Below are positions 42,813-55,773 of a stretch of DNA of 64,000 nt, in pieces. This stretch comes from Anaeramoeba flamelloides (taxonomy: Eukaryota; Metamonada; Anaeramoebidae). Position numbers and translations under genes: made by a program. The notes under the pieces were generated by a model, which saw nothing but the letters and a program-made list of their open reading frames with translations, was not told the DNA's origin and did no database searches. The stretch lies in contig JANTQA010000010.1 of the NCBI GenBank assembly GCA_027625915.1, forward strand, positions 434,001 through 498,000, read 5' to 3'. Position 1 is the first letter of the stretch. Every line of letters starts with the position of its first letter.

Positions 42813-45143
42813 TAAAATGGTAACTTTTATTTAGAGGCATTATTTGATTGGTTGATTGGACTTGAAAATCTTATTGTATTTTTAACCAAAAATTATTTTT
42901 AAATTCTTTAAAACATCTATTTGAATTTGATAATTACAATTTTTTATTATCTTTTTCAACCTGTTTTTATGAAATGTGCCCGTTTTTTTTTTTTTTTTTT
43001 TTTAGATCTTTGAAAAGGGGGTAAAATTACCAAAGAAATCCAATTATTGTTTTTCCTAATGTAGGTATTTAAGGTGGTGGTAATATAATAACGCCCCACA
43101 CAAAATAAAATATGTGAAAATTTAATAAAAATTCAATATGTGGTCTTGGGTTTTAGATTCTACAAAAAAAATTTGAAAAAAAAAAGAAATGAATTATTTT
43201 TTTGTATTAATATCTACAATTAAAATTTTTGAGAAAATAATATTCAAAAACAAAATTAAAAGTAATTTTGTTTAATTTATTTGATTTTGTTTAATAATTT
43301 ATTCATCTATAAAGCCCATTATTTGTGGATTTGAATATATAAATATATATATATATATACATATAGTTCATAATAATTATTCTTTATAACATTGCAAGAA
43401 GTAATTTACCATTTTTATTTCCATCACTAATCAATTTTAAAAAAGAAAACCCAATTATTTGGAATTATGGTATTATATAAATAGGGCAAAAAAATACAAA
43501 TCGAAGATATTGCACTTCGGATCAGTATTAAAAAATAATTTCAATTTAATACTTTTGAAATTTTCATCTTATTTAAAAATATTTTAGAATTAGAAAAAAA
43601 ATAATTTGATCAGCACAAAGATCTTTAAAAAAAATAATTATATTTTGAAAAATGTATCACAAAAAAAGAAAGAAATCAAAGGAGGAATCAGATTAAAAGA
43701 TATTTTTCTTTTGCTTTTGATTTGACTGGCAGATTGATTGGGCATTTACATAGAAAATAATTACTAATTTTGGAATAACCTTTGGTTCTCAATTTATTAT
43801 TATATTAGACACAACTATTAATAAAAATTGGTCGTAATACTACTAAGCATTCAAACTCATTCTATATTTTTAATTTTCTTACATTAAATCGTTTTCTTGA
43901 CTCAATTTGTTGTTTAAAAGCATCAGTTTAAATTCAAAATATTTTGCAAAAAAAGTTAAACATAAAATGAACAATCTTAAAATTTTCACTTTATAATTTC
44001 CACTCTTTCTCTAATTGAACTTACTCTCAAATTTAAAGGGAACAATATGCTGATTATATCAAAAAAAAAGATAAGATAAAAAATCTTTACTTTTTTATTA
44101 ATTTTCAATTAGAAATGGAAGATGGTATTGTTTTTAAATACTTTCGTTTGATTTTGATTCTTTAAAGTACCTCCTTAAAAATAATTTATTAATTTTTGTT
44201 TTTTTTTTTTTGGGAGGGGGTGTATAAAAAGGGTCAAACAATGGAATGTTGAGATAGGAATAAAAGATAAACAATTTAATATTTATTTATGTTGATAATA
44301 CAATTCAACTTGATATTTATTTTATGGAATTTTTATTCTGTGTATTGAAAAAAATAATTAATTATTTTTCAAAAAATGTTTTGTTCATAAAAACCAAAGA
44401 GACACAGTAAAAGTAAAAAATGTAATCTTCTGTAATATCTTGGAAATTTGTAAAAAAGAGAAAATTTTGACTTTATGGCTGCTATTACCTTACGGGGTAT
44501 CCTAATTTTATATTCTCTTATGGTTGAAATGTATTTTGTTTATCAATAAAAATGTTTTAAAAGTTTGGAAAAAAAAAAAGAATATTAAAATATTACAAAT
44601 ATTAGGTTTTTTTGGAAATTGTGATAAAAATTGTAAAAAATAATTTATTTATCTAAAAACTTTTTCTAAATTCTCGAACTTGTAAAAAGTAAATTTAAAA
44701 TCCATAGAATTTGTTCTATTTCTTCAATAAAACTGTCTCTTTGACTGAAACGAAGTTTGTTTATATCGTCACACTAAACTTAATTATATTTTAAAATGAA
44801 GTAGAAAATCCGTGAAGTGGAAGTATTTTGATTTTCGAACCTTTTCAAGGTAAATATCAATTTTGGCTAGTGAAAAAATATATTTTCTAGTCAAATTACA
44901 AATTTTCAAAAAAAAAAAAAAAAAGAAAAGAAATTCTTAACAAGATATCTGGACTCAACATTCTTTTAATTCAATAAAATATGTGCTGCGAGTTATGAAA
45001 GCAATATGAACTGGTTATAAAATTCGAATAGTAATTAAATGAAAAAGATTTTTAAAAAAACAAGAAGAAAAAAAGAAAGTATGAAGATAAAAATATAGAT
45101 TTTCAACTTTTTGTGGTTAAACCACTTCAAGATGAATCACATT
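42405..45143. other. 2.7 kb without a supported gene
   Basis: Contains a long (TA)n run at 42761-42807 and another near 43336-43362, with homopolymer A and T runs. No exon-like patch was found. Confidence 0.55.
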
Positions 45144-46860
45144 TTACTTTCTGAATCGATTTTGGATCTGGAATTTTGTTCTACTAATTACTCCTATACG
45201 CACTGATACCTTAACTCTCCTAGAAAAAAAAACTAAATTTCATTTAAAAATGAATTAATTTTACATAATTTCTTTTAATTTTAAATAAAAAAATGAAAAA
45301 TATCACAATTTCACTTAAAAGTTTTTCTCATTTTTGGTATAAAAAAATATTAAAAAAAAAAAATAAAGCTTACCATGGATCGTTCGATAAAGAAAAGAAT
45401 AAACTAACTTTGTGGAATTGAGAAGAACGGACTTTTTTCTGGAGATGATTTTTTCCGGGGTTTTTAAACGAATGAGAGTAAGAGATATTTAAGGGTGGTT
45501 TATTGAGAATAATTTCCTTTTGGTTTGGAATGAAATAATAGTTGTTATCCAGTGATTTTTTGATGATATGAGATATTAAGTGCTCTTTATTCTTATTTTT
45601 CGTGAGAAAGTGCCGATTCTTTTTCCGTTTTTCATCGGAATTTGTAATCCAAGTGAAGTCATTATTCCGTTTTTCCATAATTTGGTGGTTTGGTGTCATT
45701 TTTTCAATTTTGAATTTTTCATATCCCTCACTACTCGTGGTTTTTGTTTTATGAGCATGGGTATGATCATGATCATGATCATGATCTGGGAAAGAATTTT
45801 TTGATTTTTTACAATTTTCATTTCTTGTGATCTTTTCGAGAAAGAATTTCGGATTATTTTGAGTCATGTTGATGTTATGGTAATTCGTTCTGGAATTTCT
45901 TTTGGTACTATGTCTTTGAGGGTTCTCATTATTTAGTGAGATATTTAGGGTCTGAAAATTTTTTTTTTGAGGCAAACCAAAAGATTTTTCAAGTAAATTT
46001 AACTTGTTATTCTTTTCGAGTTGCTGTATATTTTTACTTAAAAATAAATTGTATGAATTGATTCTCTTCCTTTGTTTGTTTTGATCAACTATTATTTGGT
46101 TGTTGTTAATATTCTCTTTGCTGTTTTCAGAAATGCCTTTGGGTTGCAAATCTGGAAAATATTTTTGTTCAGCAAGTTTGGTGGAAAAAAGGTTTTTATT
46201 TGAATTCTTTTGAGGGGCTTTTGACAGAGTTACAAGATACTCGTTTTTTGCTTCCCGAAAACCAACGAAATTTGGATTCTTCGAAATGCTGTTTTCTTCA
46301 AATTTTGAAAAGAGTCTTTTCCGTTTGTTTGCCTTTTGTTCCAAATCATTTTTGGGAAGGTTCGCCTGATATTTATGAAAATTGAGGAATTGGGAGACGG
46401 AGAGAAAATTGGTTGGTATTTGGTTGCTGTGATAAGCAAGCCGCATGTTTGTTACTTGCACGCAATTGCCTTTCTTCTTGCTTGAAAATCTTGACCTGAT
46501 CCCGTTTTTCCGCTTCATAATAAATTTTGAGACCTTTTCTTTCAAAATTTTAAATGTGACAATGATCCCCTCAAGTTGGTGGGCGGTTTTGTTTGGGATG
46601 AAACATGAGGAGTGGATGAGTATCGAGACAACATCTGACGAACAGTGGTATTTATTCTCGTTTGCCCATACCCACCGTTTTTTTACGTGTTCATTTTCAT
46701 AACTTAATTCTGAGAAGGGCACATAGAAGAGGTACTCGTACCCAGAAACAAGTCTCTTTGGTGTCTTGGAGATGACCTCAAATAAAGTTGTTGTTGGGTA
46801 CAAGAATGGCCCAACCGCCTGGCAGTCTTGATTTTTTCTAAAATTGTTATTTTGAGACAT
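45144..46860 (-). CDS. RXT3: Rxt3-domain chromatin protein (Sin3/Rpd3-type HDAC complex)
   Basis: Exon 1 46860-45374, exon 2 45219-45144; 520 residues (496 if unspliced). The N-terminal 40-142 matches the Rxt3 domain: YEYLFYVPFSELSYENEHVKK, W-x-x-NENKYHCSSDVVSILIHSS (family: W-TDVYTDDSDVVAxLIHSG), then MKRKNGIRSRF (family RNGIRSRxWG) and CVQVTNMRL. Rxt3 proteins, including plant HDC1, are subunits of Sin3-histone deacetylase complexes. The remaining 370 residues are low-complexity, N/K-rich, and contain DHDHDHDHTHAHK at 359-371, a possible metal-binding run. At the 3' end CCATG|GTAAGC overlaps the apparent stop. A T-rich tract with CTAG at 45220 opens a second exon in matching phase, giving a basic tail of 24 more codons. 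Exon 2 is less certain than exon 1. Confidence 0.78.
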
Positions 46861-49800
46861 TTTGCTCTTTTAATTTGCAATTTGGAATTTGGAATTGTTT
46901 TTTGTTGTCAAAGGCAAGTTTTGGGTTTTGAAAACAGTCGTGTTTTTTTTTTTCAAATTGTTATTTTGATAGGAAACACTTTTTTTCGATTTTTTTTTGA
47001 ACAAATTAAAATTTTGAAGAAATGATTAAAAAATAATTTTTTTTTTGGTTTCCCTTTCAAAGCAAAATAAATCATGAGCACAAATTTTGTCAAACGGGTT
47101 TTTCGTTCAAGAAATTTTGAGGAGTTATTTATTGAATTCAGAACAAAAATTAAATATGAAATTATGTGATTGCAAATGAGAAATTTTAATTGTAAATAAA
47201 ATTGATCAATAAGAAAAATCCATTTACATTCCCTTATTTACAATTCCCATGAAATTTCACCCCTTGTTTAAAATTTTGAAATCACTTTTGAATATGTTAA
47301 TAAAATTACTATTTTTTTTTAATACAGAAAATAGCAAAATCACAATTCCTATAAAAACAAAAGTTTATCTTTGTGAGCCGGTTAAGAATTGAAGAATAAA
47401 GTCAACCTCTTATTGAAGGTTACACGTTTTTTCATACAATTTAGGATATATTTGTGGAAAATAGAATTTGATTTACTATTTTACAGTTTTTCTTTTGTCA
47501 CAATCTCATCAAACTGAAAAAGCAAAAATATTCTTTCCATTTTTGGAAAAATAGTTTATTTGAATTAGTTGAAAAAATTTAGTTCTTGTTCATACCAATT
47601 GGACATGAAAAATAAACAAAAAGTTTTTGATTATTATTAAAAATTTCTTTTCGAAGAATGGTATTTCCAAAAAATTGGTAGAAAATACACAAGTTATGAA
47701 TGAAATCAACAAAAAAAACAGAGCTTACTCAACCTTTTGAAACTAACAGATTGTGTTTTTACTTTTGAATACAAATCAATTAATTTCAAAGTAATGGGTC
47801 TTGAGAAGTGGATAGGCAATAATTAAAAGATGTCAAAACAAACAATCAAAATAAGTCTACAAAGAAAAATCACACTTTAGTAGTACTTTTTAATCTTCCA
47901 AATTTCTGCAAAATAAACTCATTTCTTTCAGTGAAATATTTTTGCATTTTCCATAAATAAAATCAAATTCGAAATTAATTTAATCAAATTAGGGTATCAC
48001 TAATTCAATTTAACAAGTTCAAACCACTTTGGTTATAAGGTTCGTTCGATGATTTTGCTTTTTATACTAATTTGATAGGAAAACAGGAAAAATTTTCAAA
48101 TTCTTTTTCCAAAATAAAATTGCAAATTTTTAATTGTTTGTTTAGATTTTATCACGAATTTGAAAATTGTGAACACAATTCTATTGGAACTAAAACTAGC
48201 TGATCAAAAATAAAACCCTTGATTCCTTCCCAAAACCGAAATGAATATTTATTGTGAAAATAAATTTATATCATTTTTTACAAGAATAATATTCAAAATT
48301 ACTAATTAGAATGAATAAAGCTCAATTAGTCAATGAGTATTTGCACTAATTGTGTTAGGTTTCTCAAAAGAAACATTATAGCATTTATTATGGATTAGTT
48401 TCTGAGCAAGTGCCAGTTTATTATTTTTCATTGATTTCGCCAAAATTTACTTCAAGACTAAATTCGACTGGAAAAAACGAATGAAAATTTTAATAAACAC
48501 GAGAACAACCTCCAAAAACACACTCTAGTCATGTTCTCAAATGGAAAAAAAAGTATCTAGTCTTCTTTTTCACAAGTAATGACTCAAGTTCTTGTTTTTT
48601 ATGTACCACCAAACTAAAAATTGACTAATGGTTGAGAAAAAGAATCAAATTAATTTGTTGGTTACAATTTGAGATCAAAAGAGTGTACTTTAGCCAAATT
48701 ATGTCAAGTAAAATTAAGGGGCTAGCAAAACGAAAAAAAATCTTTATGTAAATTTAATAAGAAATTTAAAAGCAAATTTTATCACATCTTGAAATTGATA
48801 AAGAAAGGAACAAACCGAGCTTCAAGAACCAACCTTACTTTTAAGCAAAATTTCAGAATGAATTTGTGTTTTTGAAAGTTTGATCTCAATTTGTCTCATT
48901 TTCAAATTTGTCCATTTTCAACTTATTTCGGAAAAATTAAAAAAAAAATTATTTCTTAAAAGAAGAAAGAAATCTCATTTCATTGGAAGGAACTGAATAG
49001 TGTACACTTTTAATTTCAAACCACTAACTTTTGAAATAACTCAGCTCTTCAAAATCTTTTTTTTTGTAAAAAAAAAAAAGAAATAATTATTTTATACTTT
49101 GAAAAAAAATCTAATTTCTCAACCTCAAAGTAACATTCTGCGATCAATTTTTATATTTTGTTTATTGAATAAAAATACCAGAAAAATAACCAAACCTTCA
49201 GATTATTAATACTCAAAAAATACTTTTTTGCAAACCATGAAAATTTAACTTATTACCGAAATAAATACTTTTTTATTTGATTATTGAAAATTAATATAAC
49301 AATCTTAATTTTTTCAGTTGGTTATTAACAACCCAGATATTAGAATCACCAAATCCTTTCTCATTATTTCTCAATTTTTTGGATATTTTAATACAAATAA
49401 AAATTCAGTCAAATTAATAATACTAAATATAAAAAAAAATTTCCAAACAACCAATTTTAATAATCTCTGTTTGTTGCCTATAATATTTGTAAAGAAAAAA
49501 AAAGTGTCGAATCTTTTCTTTTTCTTAGAAAATTGAAAATTTTTAAGATATGAAAATAAAGGATCAATTTTTTAATTTTAAAAAATGGTGCCCAATCATT
49601 TTTCTCTGTCCAACATTTTTCTCTCAACAGTTAACATATTTGCAATATTTGATTTATTTTTATGGTATTAATAAAATAAGGATAAATTTCCAATGTTATT
49701 TATTCCACAAAGACTCTCAGAAATTGCTAAAAATGAGTTTTCTCAAAAATAAAAATAGTTTGGCAAATTTTTCATTTTCGAATTTTATCCAAAAATTCAA

Positions 49801-49937
49801 ACAAAAAAGGATCAGATCTTTTATTTGAAAATTTAATTGTAGAAATATGAAATCTTTAAAAATGCGAACTCCTTTCGCTAAAGCTGATAAATGAGTTTCC
49901 TGTGGGTTTAATTGTATCTTTGTTCAAATATGTATCA
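46861..49937. other. 3 kb without a supported gene
   Basis: Upstream region of the Rxt3 gene and beyond. Frames at 49318-49536 and 49550-49828 are background-like in composition. No RNA gene signature seen. Confidence 0.5.
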
Positions 49938-50120
49938 TACTGGTATTTGAATTATAAATGGGATTAAATTTTCCCTTCCATTTCCATTTCCTTTTTCTTA
50001 ATAGAGTGCTCAAAGTAGTAGTTTGAAGTTTGTAATATAAAAACTCGATTCGAAAATGGCAATTGAAAATGGACAATGAAGTCAAAATTTTTCCTGTTTA
50101 AATCACCTATCAGTACCCCT
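49938..50120. mobile_element. Small inverted-repeat element, family 5, copy 3
   Basis: Begins ACTGGTATTTGAATTATAAA, like the copy at 34961-35126, with AATAGAGTGCTCAAAGTAGT inside. The right end is poorly defined. Confidence 0.45.
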
Positions 50121-50155
50121 GTCAGAAAAAAAAATAAATAAGGTTTATTAATCCC

Positions 50156-50727
50156 TTAAGGATTACAATCCCTGAAATTTGAAAAAAATATTATCTTTTG
50201 TAGGGTGTAGTGAGTTGTTGATTTGTTTCTTAGCTGATCGATCTTGTACTTGGTATGGATTTTAATAGTGGTTCAAAATGGCAATTTTTGACAATTTATT
50301 TTTTTTTTTTATTTCCGAAATTCGAATTGAAGAGTGTAAGGTTAATATATTGGTAGGGGTTCAAAAATAACTTTGAATTTTGGGTTGTCGAAAAAAATCT
50401 TGATTTACTTTTGTGTCAATCAACTAAATAAAAAAATAACATTTTTTAAAAGCTCTAAATAAGTCTAAACCTCATGAAAAATTTCAATCAACAACCTACA
50501 AGCCACATTTTTTTATAACTTAAGTTCCAGCCAATATATTAACCTTACACTCTTCAATTCGAATTTCGGAAATAAAAAAAAAAAATAAATTGTCAAAAAT
50601 TGCCATTTTGAACCACTTTTAAAATCCATACCAAACCCAAGATCGATCAGCTAAGAACCAAATAAATAAGTGGTAACAAACGACACAAGATAATCTTTTT
50701 TCAAATTTCAGGGATTGTAAACCTTAA
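50156..50727. mobile_element. Long palindromic TTAA-flanked MITE, family 2, copy D
   Basis: TTAA-GGATTACAATCCCTG to mirrored CAGGGATTGTAAACC-TTAA, with TTAGCTGATCGATCTTGTAC and GGCAATTTTTGACAATTTAT in both arms. Confidence 0.82.
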
Positions 50728-50821
50728 CGGCTTCGTTTTAGATTAATTAAATAACCTCGACACCTTTTATTCCATAACCGTTTAAAATGTGAAAGAATCA
50801 TCTTCAAAATATTCTCCGACT

Positions 50822-51843
50822 CCAGTTTGTTAAATAACCCGTGTCGAAATTTTAATATGTGTTTTTGAAAATTATTTGTGTTGTTTTTTGAAATAACTGT
50901 TGTTTTTTTTTTTAATGTATTTATTTTTTTCTTTAACTGTGGTTTTTGACTTTTATTTTGGTATTTTTGAAAAAGACAGTTCAGTTTAACGATCCAATCA
51001 AATCAAACAAAATGTACAATAGATGATATTATTCAAGTGTTTTTCTACAACCTTCAAGTCAAATCTCATAATAAAAGAGATCTAATTCAACTAAAATTAA
51101 ACTAAACAATACCAAAATTGACAAAAAACAAATGTTTCAATGTGAATAAATACAAAAAAAATCAATAAAAAAGAGTTTCTTAAAAACTTTTTACTTGTAT
51201 CTCCACATGTTGCAAAAATGAGATATAAATTTTTTCAAAGTTTTTTGAAAAATAAATAAAAAATTTCATTTCATTTTCCTTTTTTCCTTTCGCCTACTGT
51301 CTTCAAATCATATTTTGAAATTGGTTAACTTATTTTATTTGTTTTCATTCTTTTTTTTCCTTTATTGGCTGAGATATGAATCCCCAATGAAAGAATATTT
51401 CATATTGAATCAAAAATTTAATTAGCCAATATTTTATCTGAATAAAATTCAACAAGAACATGCCCAATCACCAAATTAATTAAAAATCAATTCTTTTTCA
51501 ACAATTTTCATAATGGGAGCAAATTAAGTCTCTATTAATATCAATTTTCATTATATATATCAAGATCTAATTTTTCAATCAAAATAAAAGAAATTATAGA
51601 TTAGTAAACTTTGAATAAAAATTTCTTTTATTACTAGAGAATAATTGTATTATCAACAAGATAGACTTCCTTTTTAAAATTAAACATATTCTTGAAAAAT
51701 TTTCATTTGATGAATAGATAAAAAAAGAAAATAACTGAAAAAAGTTGAAAAACAACACTTAAAAACACATTTTTGAAAATAATACAATAAAAATTTGAAA
51801 AAAAATATTTATATAAAGTCAACACAGGTTATTTAACTACTGG
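50822..51843. mobile_element. 1 kb element with AGTTAAATAACC inverted ends
   Basis: Left CCAGTTTGTTAAATAACCCG; right end mirrored CAGGTTATTTAACTACTGG. No coding frame. The TAAATAACCCG part resembles the ends of the element at 5889-6368, so the two may be related. 51844-52457 has no gene. Confidence 0.55.
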
Positions 51844-52457
51844 ATGATCTAAAAAGCTTTTATTGTTAATTTTTTTACAAATATTTCAAAAAAATTGAGA
51901 TACTTAAACTCAAACATCTTTTTAAAAATTGTTAAATGAAAAAGAAATATAGTCCCAATTTTTCTAACTACATATTGTTAGGATAGTTTAAAACATTTTC
52001 AAAAATGAACTTTAAATATAAAAGATCATATTTTCTTTGATTGTTGATTATTGGGTTACTTTTGTTTTATATGTTGTATCCATTAATCTGCGTAGTCCTG
52101 AAAAAAAAATTTCTGGGTTTTTCTCTTAATTTTTTTGGTTTTAGATTCTTTTTTGTTTTTTTCTATAATTGAAGTTCACAACCACACTTGTTAGAGATAT
52201 AGTATTTACTTGGTTCGAATATTGAACAGAAACTACCCGTACAAAAATAATTAACATCTTTTTTATTTTTGGGTGATATTTTTGATTGTTTGTCTTGTTT
52301 CCCTCAAAACCTTATACCTAGTGTCAAGACAAATTACACCAAAGTGTGTGAAGAAAGGATTTTTTTGGGAAAATTAGCATGTATCAATCTAAATGGAAAT
52401 TAAATTTGTAAAAATCAGTTAGTTTTTGTAATTAAAAAAAAAAAAAAAATCTTACAG

Positions 52458-53660
52458 TTAAGGGGGTAAGTATTTTTTTTAAATTTTGAGTTCCATCATT
52501 TATGTCAAACTGAACGATTCAAATCATTTCTTTAACAAAATATATTGATATTTTAATAAATACGGATTTGGGATATATCCTAGTATAATATATTTTCATA
52601 CCAACTAAAAAATGGAAATCGAAAAACTAAAAGATTTATCAAATAAAAATTAATATAAATATATATTTCTTGATCTTATCTGTAATATTTTTATATAATT
52701 ACTTATTCTTAATTTGGTTTTATTTTGAATTCTTCATGGAAATATTTTTGTTTGTAAAATTTTTGAGAAATAAATTACGTTTTATTTCTAAAGAATTCCC
52801 AAAACCAATTTTAAAAATTTTATTTTCATTTAATTTATCTAATTCTTGACTGGGTTCAAAAAATAGGATATTTATTAAATTTAACCTTCAGAAATTAAGA
52901 TTTATTGAACCCTCCGTTTGATATTATAATTATTTATTTTCTATAAAAATGAGAACAAAAAAAAAACCTGAATCTGATCGAATTTTTTTCTAAATTATTA
53001 TATTTTCGGTTGAATCTTTTTGTAACTGTTTTTTGATTCAACGAATTCAATTGAATTTATTTGAATTTACGAAATAATTTTCTTTGTTTTGGTATTGTTT
53101 GATAAAATATTTGAAAAAAGAATTTTGAAAGCAAATTTGAAAAATATGTTTTGTAAAATAATAATAAATAGTAATGGGTAAGATTTTCAAGGATATAAAT
53201 TGATTGGATTCATATAAATTAAGAAGATAAAGAAAACAAATCTTTGAAAATAGGCTTTGTTCGGATTTTTTTTTTTTTTCTTTATTTCAACAAATTTATC
53301 TGGAAAGATGATCTTTCTTCTTTATTCTTCTTAAAGAAAATATCTGACTCAAATACACACCTTTTCTTGTATTCTTTTCTTGGGTTTACTCTTGGATTAA
53401 TTTCGCTCATGGGCATAAATAGATTTTTGATCCAAAACCAAATTTAATAAATCAAAAATTTTAACAAAAAAATTGTTCAAAAAAAATGAAAAAATGAAAG
53501 ATTCAATTTTGAATTACTTTGGGTTATTTTTACAAATAAAGCATTGGATGAAGTTTTTTTTTTTCAAATTTCATTTCCATGTACACTCAAAAAATATTTT
53601 TTCAGTATTTTTCACACAATTTTAATTTTTCAAAATTGTAAAATGTACTTACTCCCTTAA
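52458..53660. mobile_element. 1.2 kb TTAA-flanked element, family 3, copy 1
   Basis: Left TTAA-GGGGGTAAGTA, right TACTTACTCCC-TTAA. The interior matches 60763-62176 over its whole length (GATTCAAATCATTTCTT-AACAAAATATATT, TATTTTCATACCAACTAAAA). No intact coding frame. This copy lacks the MITE carried by its sister. Confidence 0.75.
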
Positions 53661-55773
53661 AAGAAAAAAAAAATGATCTTTTAGAAAACTTAAAATTTTA
53701 AAGACCCAATACCATACCAAACTCGCACCGGGTGTCTTTCTTTTATCAAAGTATTTTTTTTGAAAAAAAAGGATTAGTCATCAAAAATTGCAAGTTTCAC
53801 ACATTTTAACCTATTAGATTAATTTTTATAACCCTCTTAAAATTGCGCTCTTTGGCAATAAAAAACAGATAAAATTCAAGACATGCCAGGGTTTCTAATT
53901 TGTTTTAAAAGGAAAAGTTCTCAAAAATTGATTTTAATGATCCTATTTCACATCTTTAAATACCACCGAGAAATATTTTTTGGTAAAATAGCTATTGTTT
54001 TCCTTCTTTTACTAATTCATCAAAAATATACAAAATTAACCAAAACATAAATACCGTTTAGAACATAAAAAATCAATTTTCAATTGCAAAAGTATTCCTG
54101 TAAGTAAATTTTTGATTTTTTATTTGACAAAATTGGGAAATTAGACAAAATTTTTAAAATCAATTTCAATTAATATTTCCGAACCACTTACCTTAATCCA
54201 AGATTGAACATCAAAAGTCAATATAAACATGAAGTAAGTATGTAGATATGAATTATTATTACCCAATATCCACACGTCAAAAAGAATACATTTTAGTTTT
54301 TGGGAATTATAAGTATGGAAAAATAAAATTATGAAATTTCAGTTAGACAAAACTCCCGCTTTTAATTAACCTTCACCTGCATCAATAAGAAAGTTTATTT
54401 ATGATATACCCAACACCCCTAAACTTCAAATTTAGAGTCTATTATATTTATTGTGGTAAGTAGTACTATGGTTTTTAAAACTACATAGAGAGCAGGTTTT
54501 ATTTTTGATCTTTTATGAATTCTAAATTAACTTTATAAGGTGTATTCAAATTGATTAAAATTTGAAATTTTTGTAAACAGAAAGATTAAAGGTTTAGAAT
54601 TGAAAATACAATCATTTTTGGTAAGATTTTCAAAATAAAGATAAAATATCGTATTTTCATCCTTCATAAAATATATTCATAGACGAAAATACTTATTGGT
54701 TATTAAAAAGAAAAGAAATCCAAAGATTCTATTGAAAATTCAGAAGATATAACATAAGTGAATAGATACAGCTCTTGGATCTTTGAAAAAACAATAAAGT
54801 ACCAAAAAAAAAAAATTAAATTTACAATTAAACCTTCCAGTAAATTTTTTTTTTTTTGCACCAAGGATTGTTTATAAAAAATCAAAAAAAAATGAAATAA
54901 ATCTGATAAAAAAAGGTAAGTTTTGATTATTTTAAGGAAAAAAAAGGTATAAAATAAAATTAAAATTTCAACTGCTCAAAAAAACCAACTACTAAAATAA
55001 AATGATCTTAATTATTTTTAAATATAGTTTTTAAGACCAACGATTAAGAATTATTAGGTAATTATTATTTATAAAAACTCTATTATTGAAACTAATATTC
55101 TTATTAACTTTTGAGAAAATAGTAAAAATTAATTTGAGAATTTCTCTATGAAAATTAACCAAAAAAAAAAAACAAATTAAATTAGAATATAAATAATAGA
55201 TTCTTTTTCTTAAAATTAAAAATACAAAGTAATTTTTTGAAAAAGAAAAGATGGTTTGAATAAAGCTGAACTTGATGTTGATTTATCAAGTTTAATTATA
55301 AATCTTGTGAAATAATAAATCTAATCTATTTCACTAAAATTATAATAATAAAAAAAAAAAAGAACAGGAAAATAAATGTTATTTATTTCTGACAATTTAA
55401 AGAATACGGATCTAATTTATCCAACTAAGATCATCAATAATAATAATTACACATTGCTTAAAATTATTCTAATTCAATTATTAACTTCCTTTTAGATATT
55501 TTTTTCAAGGTTTGTTATTTGAAAATTATTAAAAAAAAAAAAAAAAAAAAGCAAAAAAAAAAATTATCAAATATTTATATAATTATTTAATTATTAATTG
55601 AATGTTTAATATTTTCTATAATCTAATAATTGTTGAAAAATAATTTTTGCTAAAAAATTAAAAATTACAATTAAAAAAATAATTATTTAATGTAACTTTA
55701 TTAAAAAATGTAGATATTAGATAAAAAAAAAAAAGAAAGAAAGAAAGAAAAGAAGACAAAAACAATTCAATTT
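53661..55773. other. 2.1 kb without a supported gene
   Basis: A/T-rich; small patches of more balanced composition at about 53710-53740 and 54170-54420 give no frame or family match. Downstream of the L1-domain gene. Confidence 0.5.

Noticed and set aside
49318-49828. Two neighbouring + strand frames of 72 and 92 codons
   Set aside because: K/N/F/I-biased composition like the background, no domain, and the first does not start with ATG.
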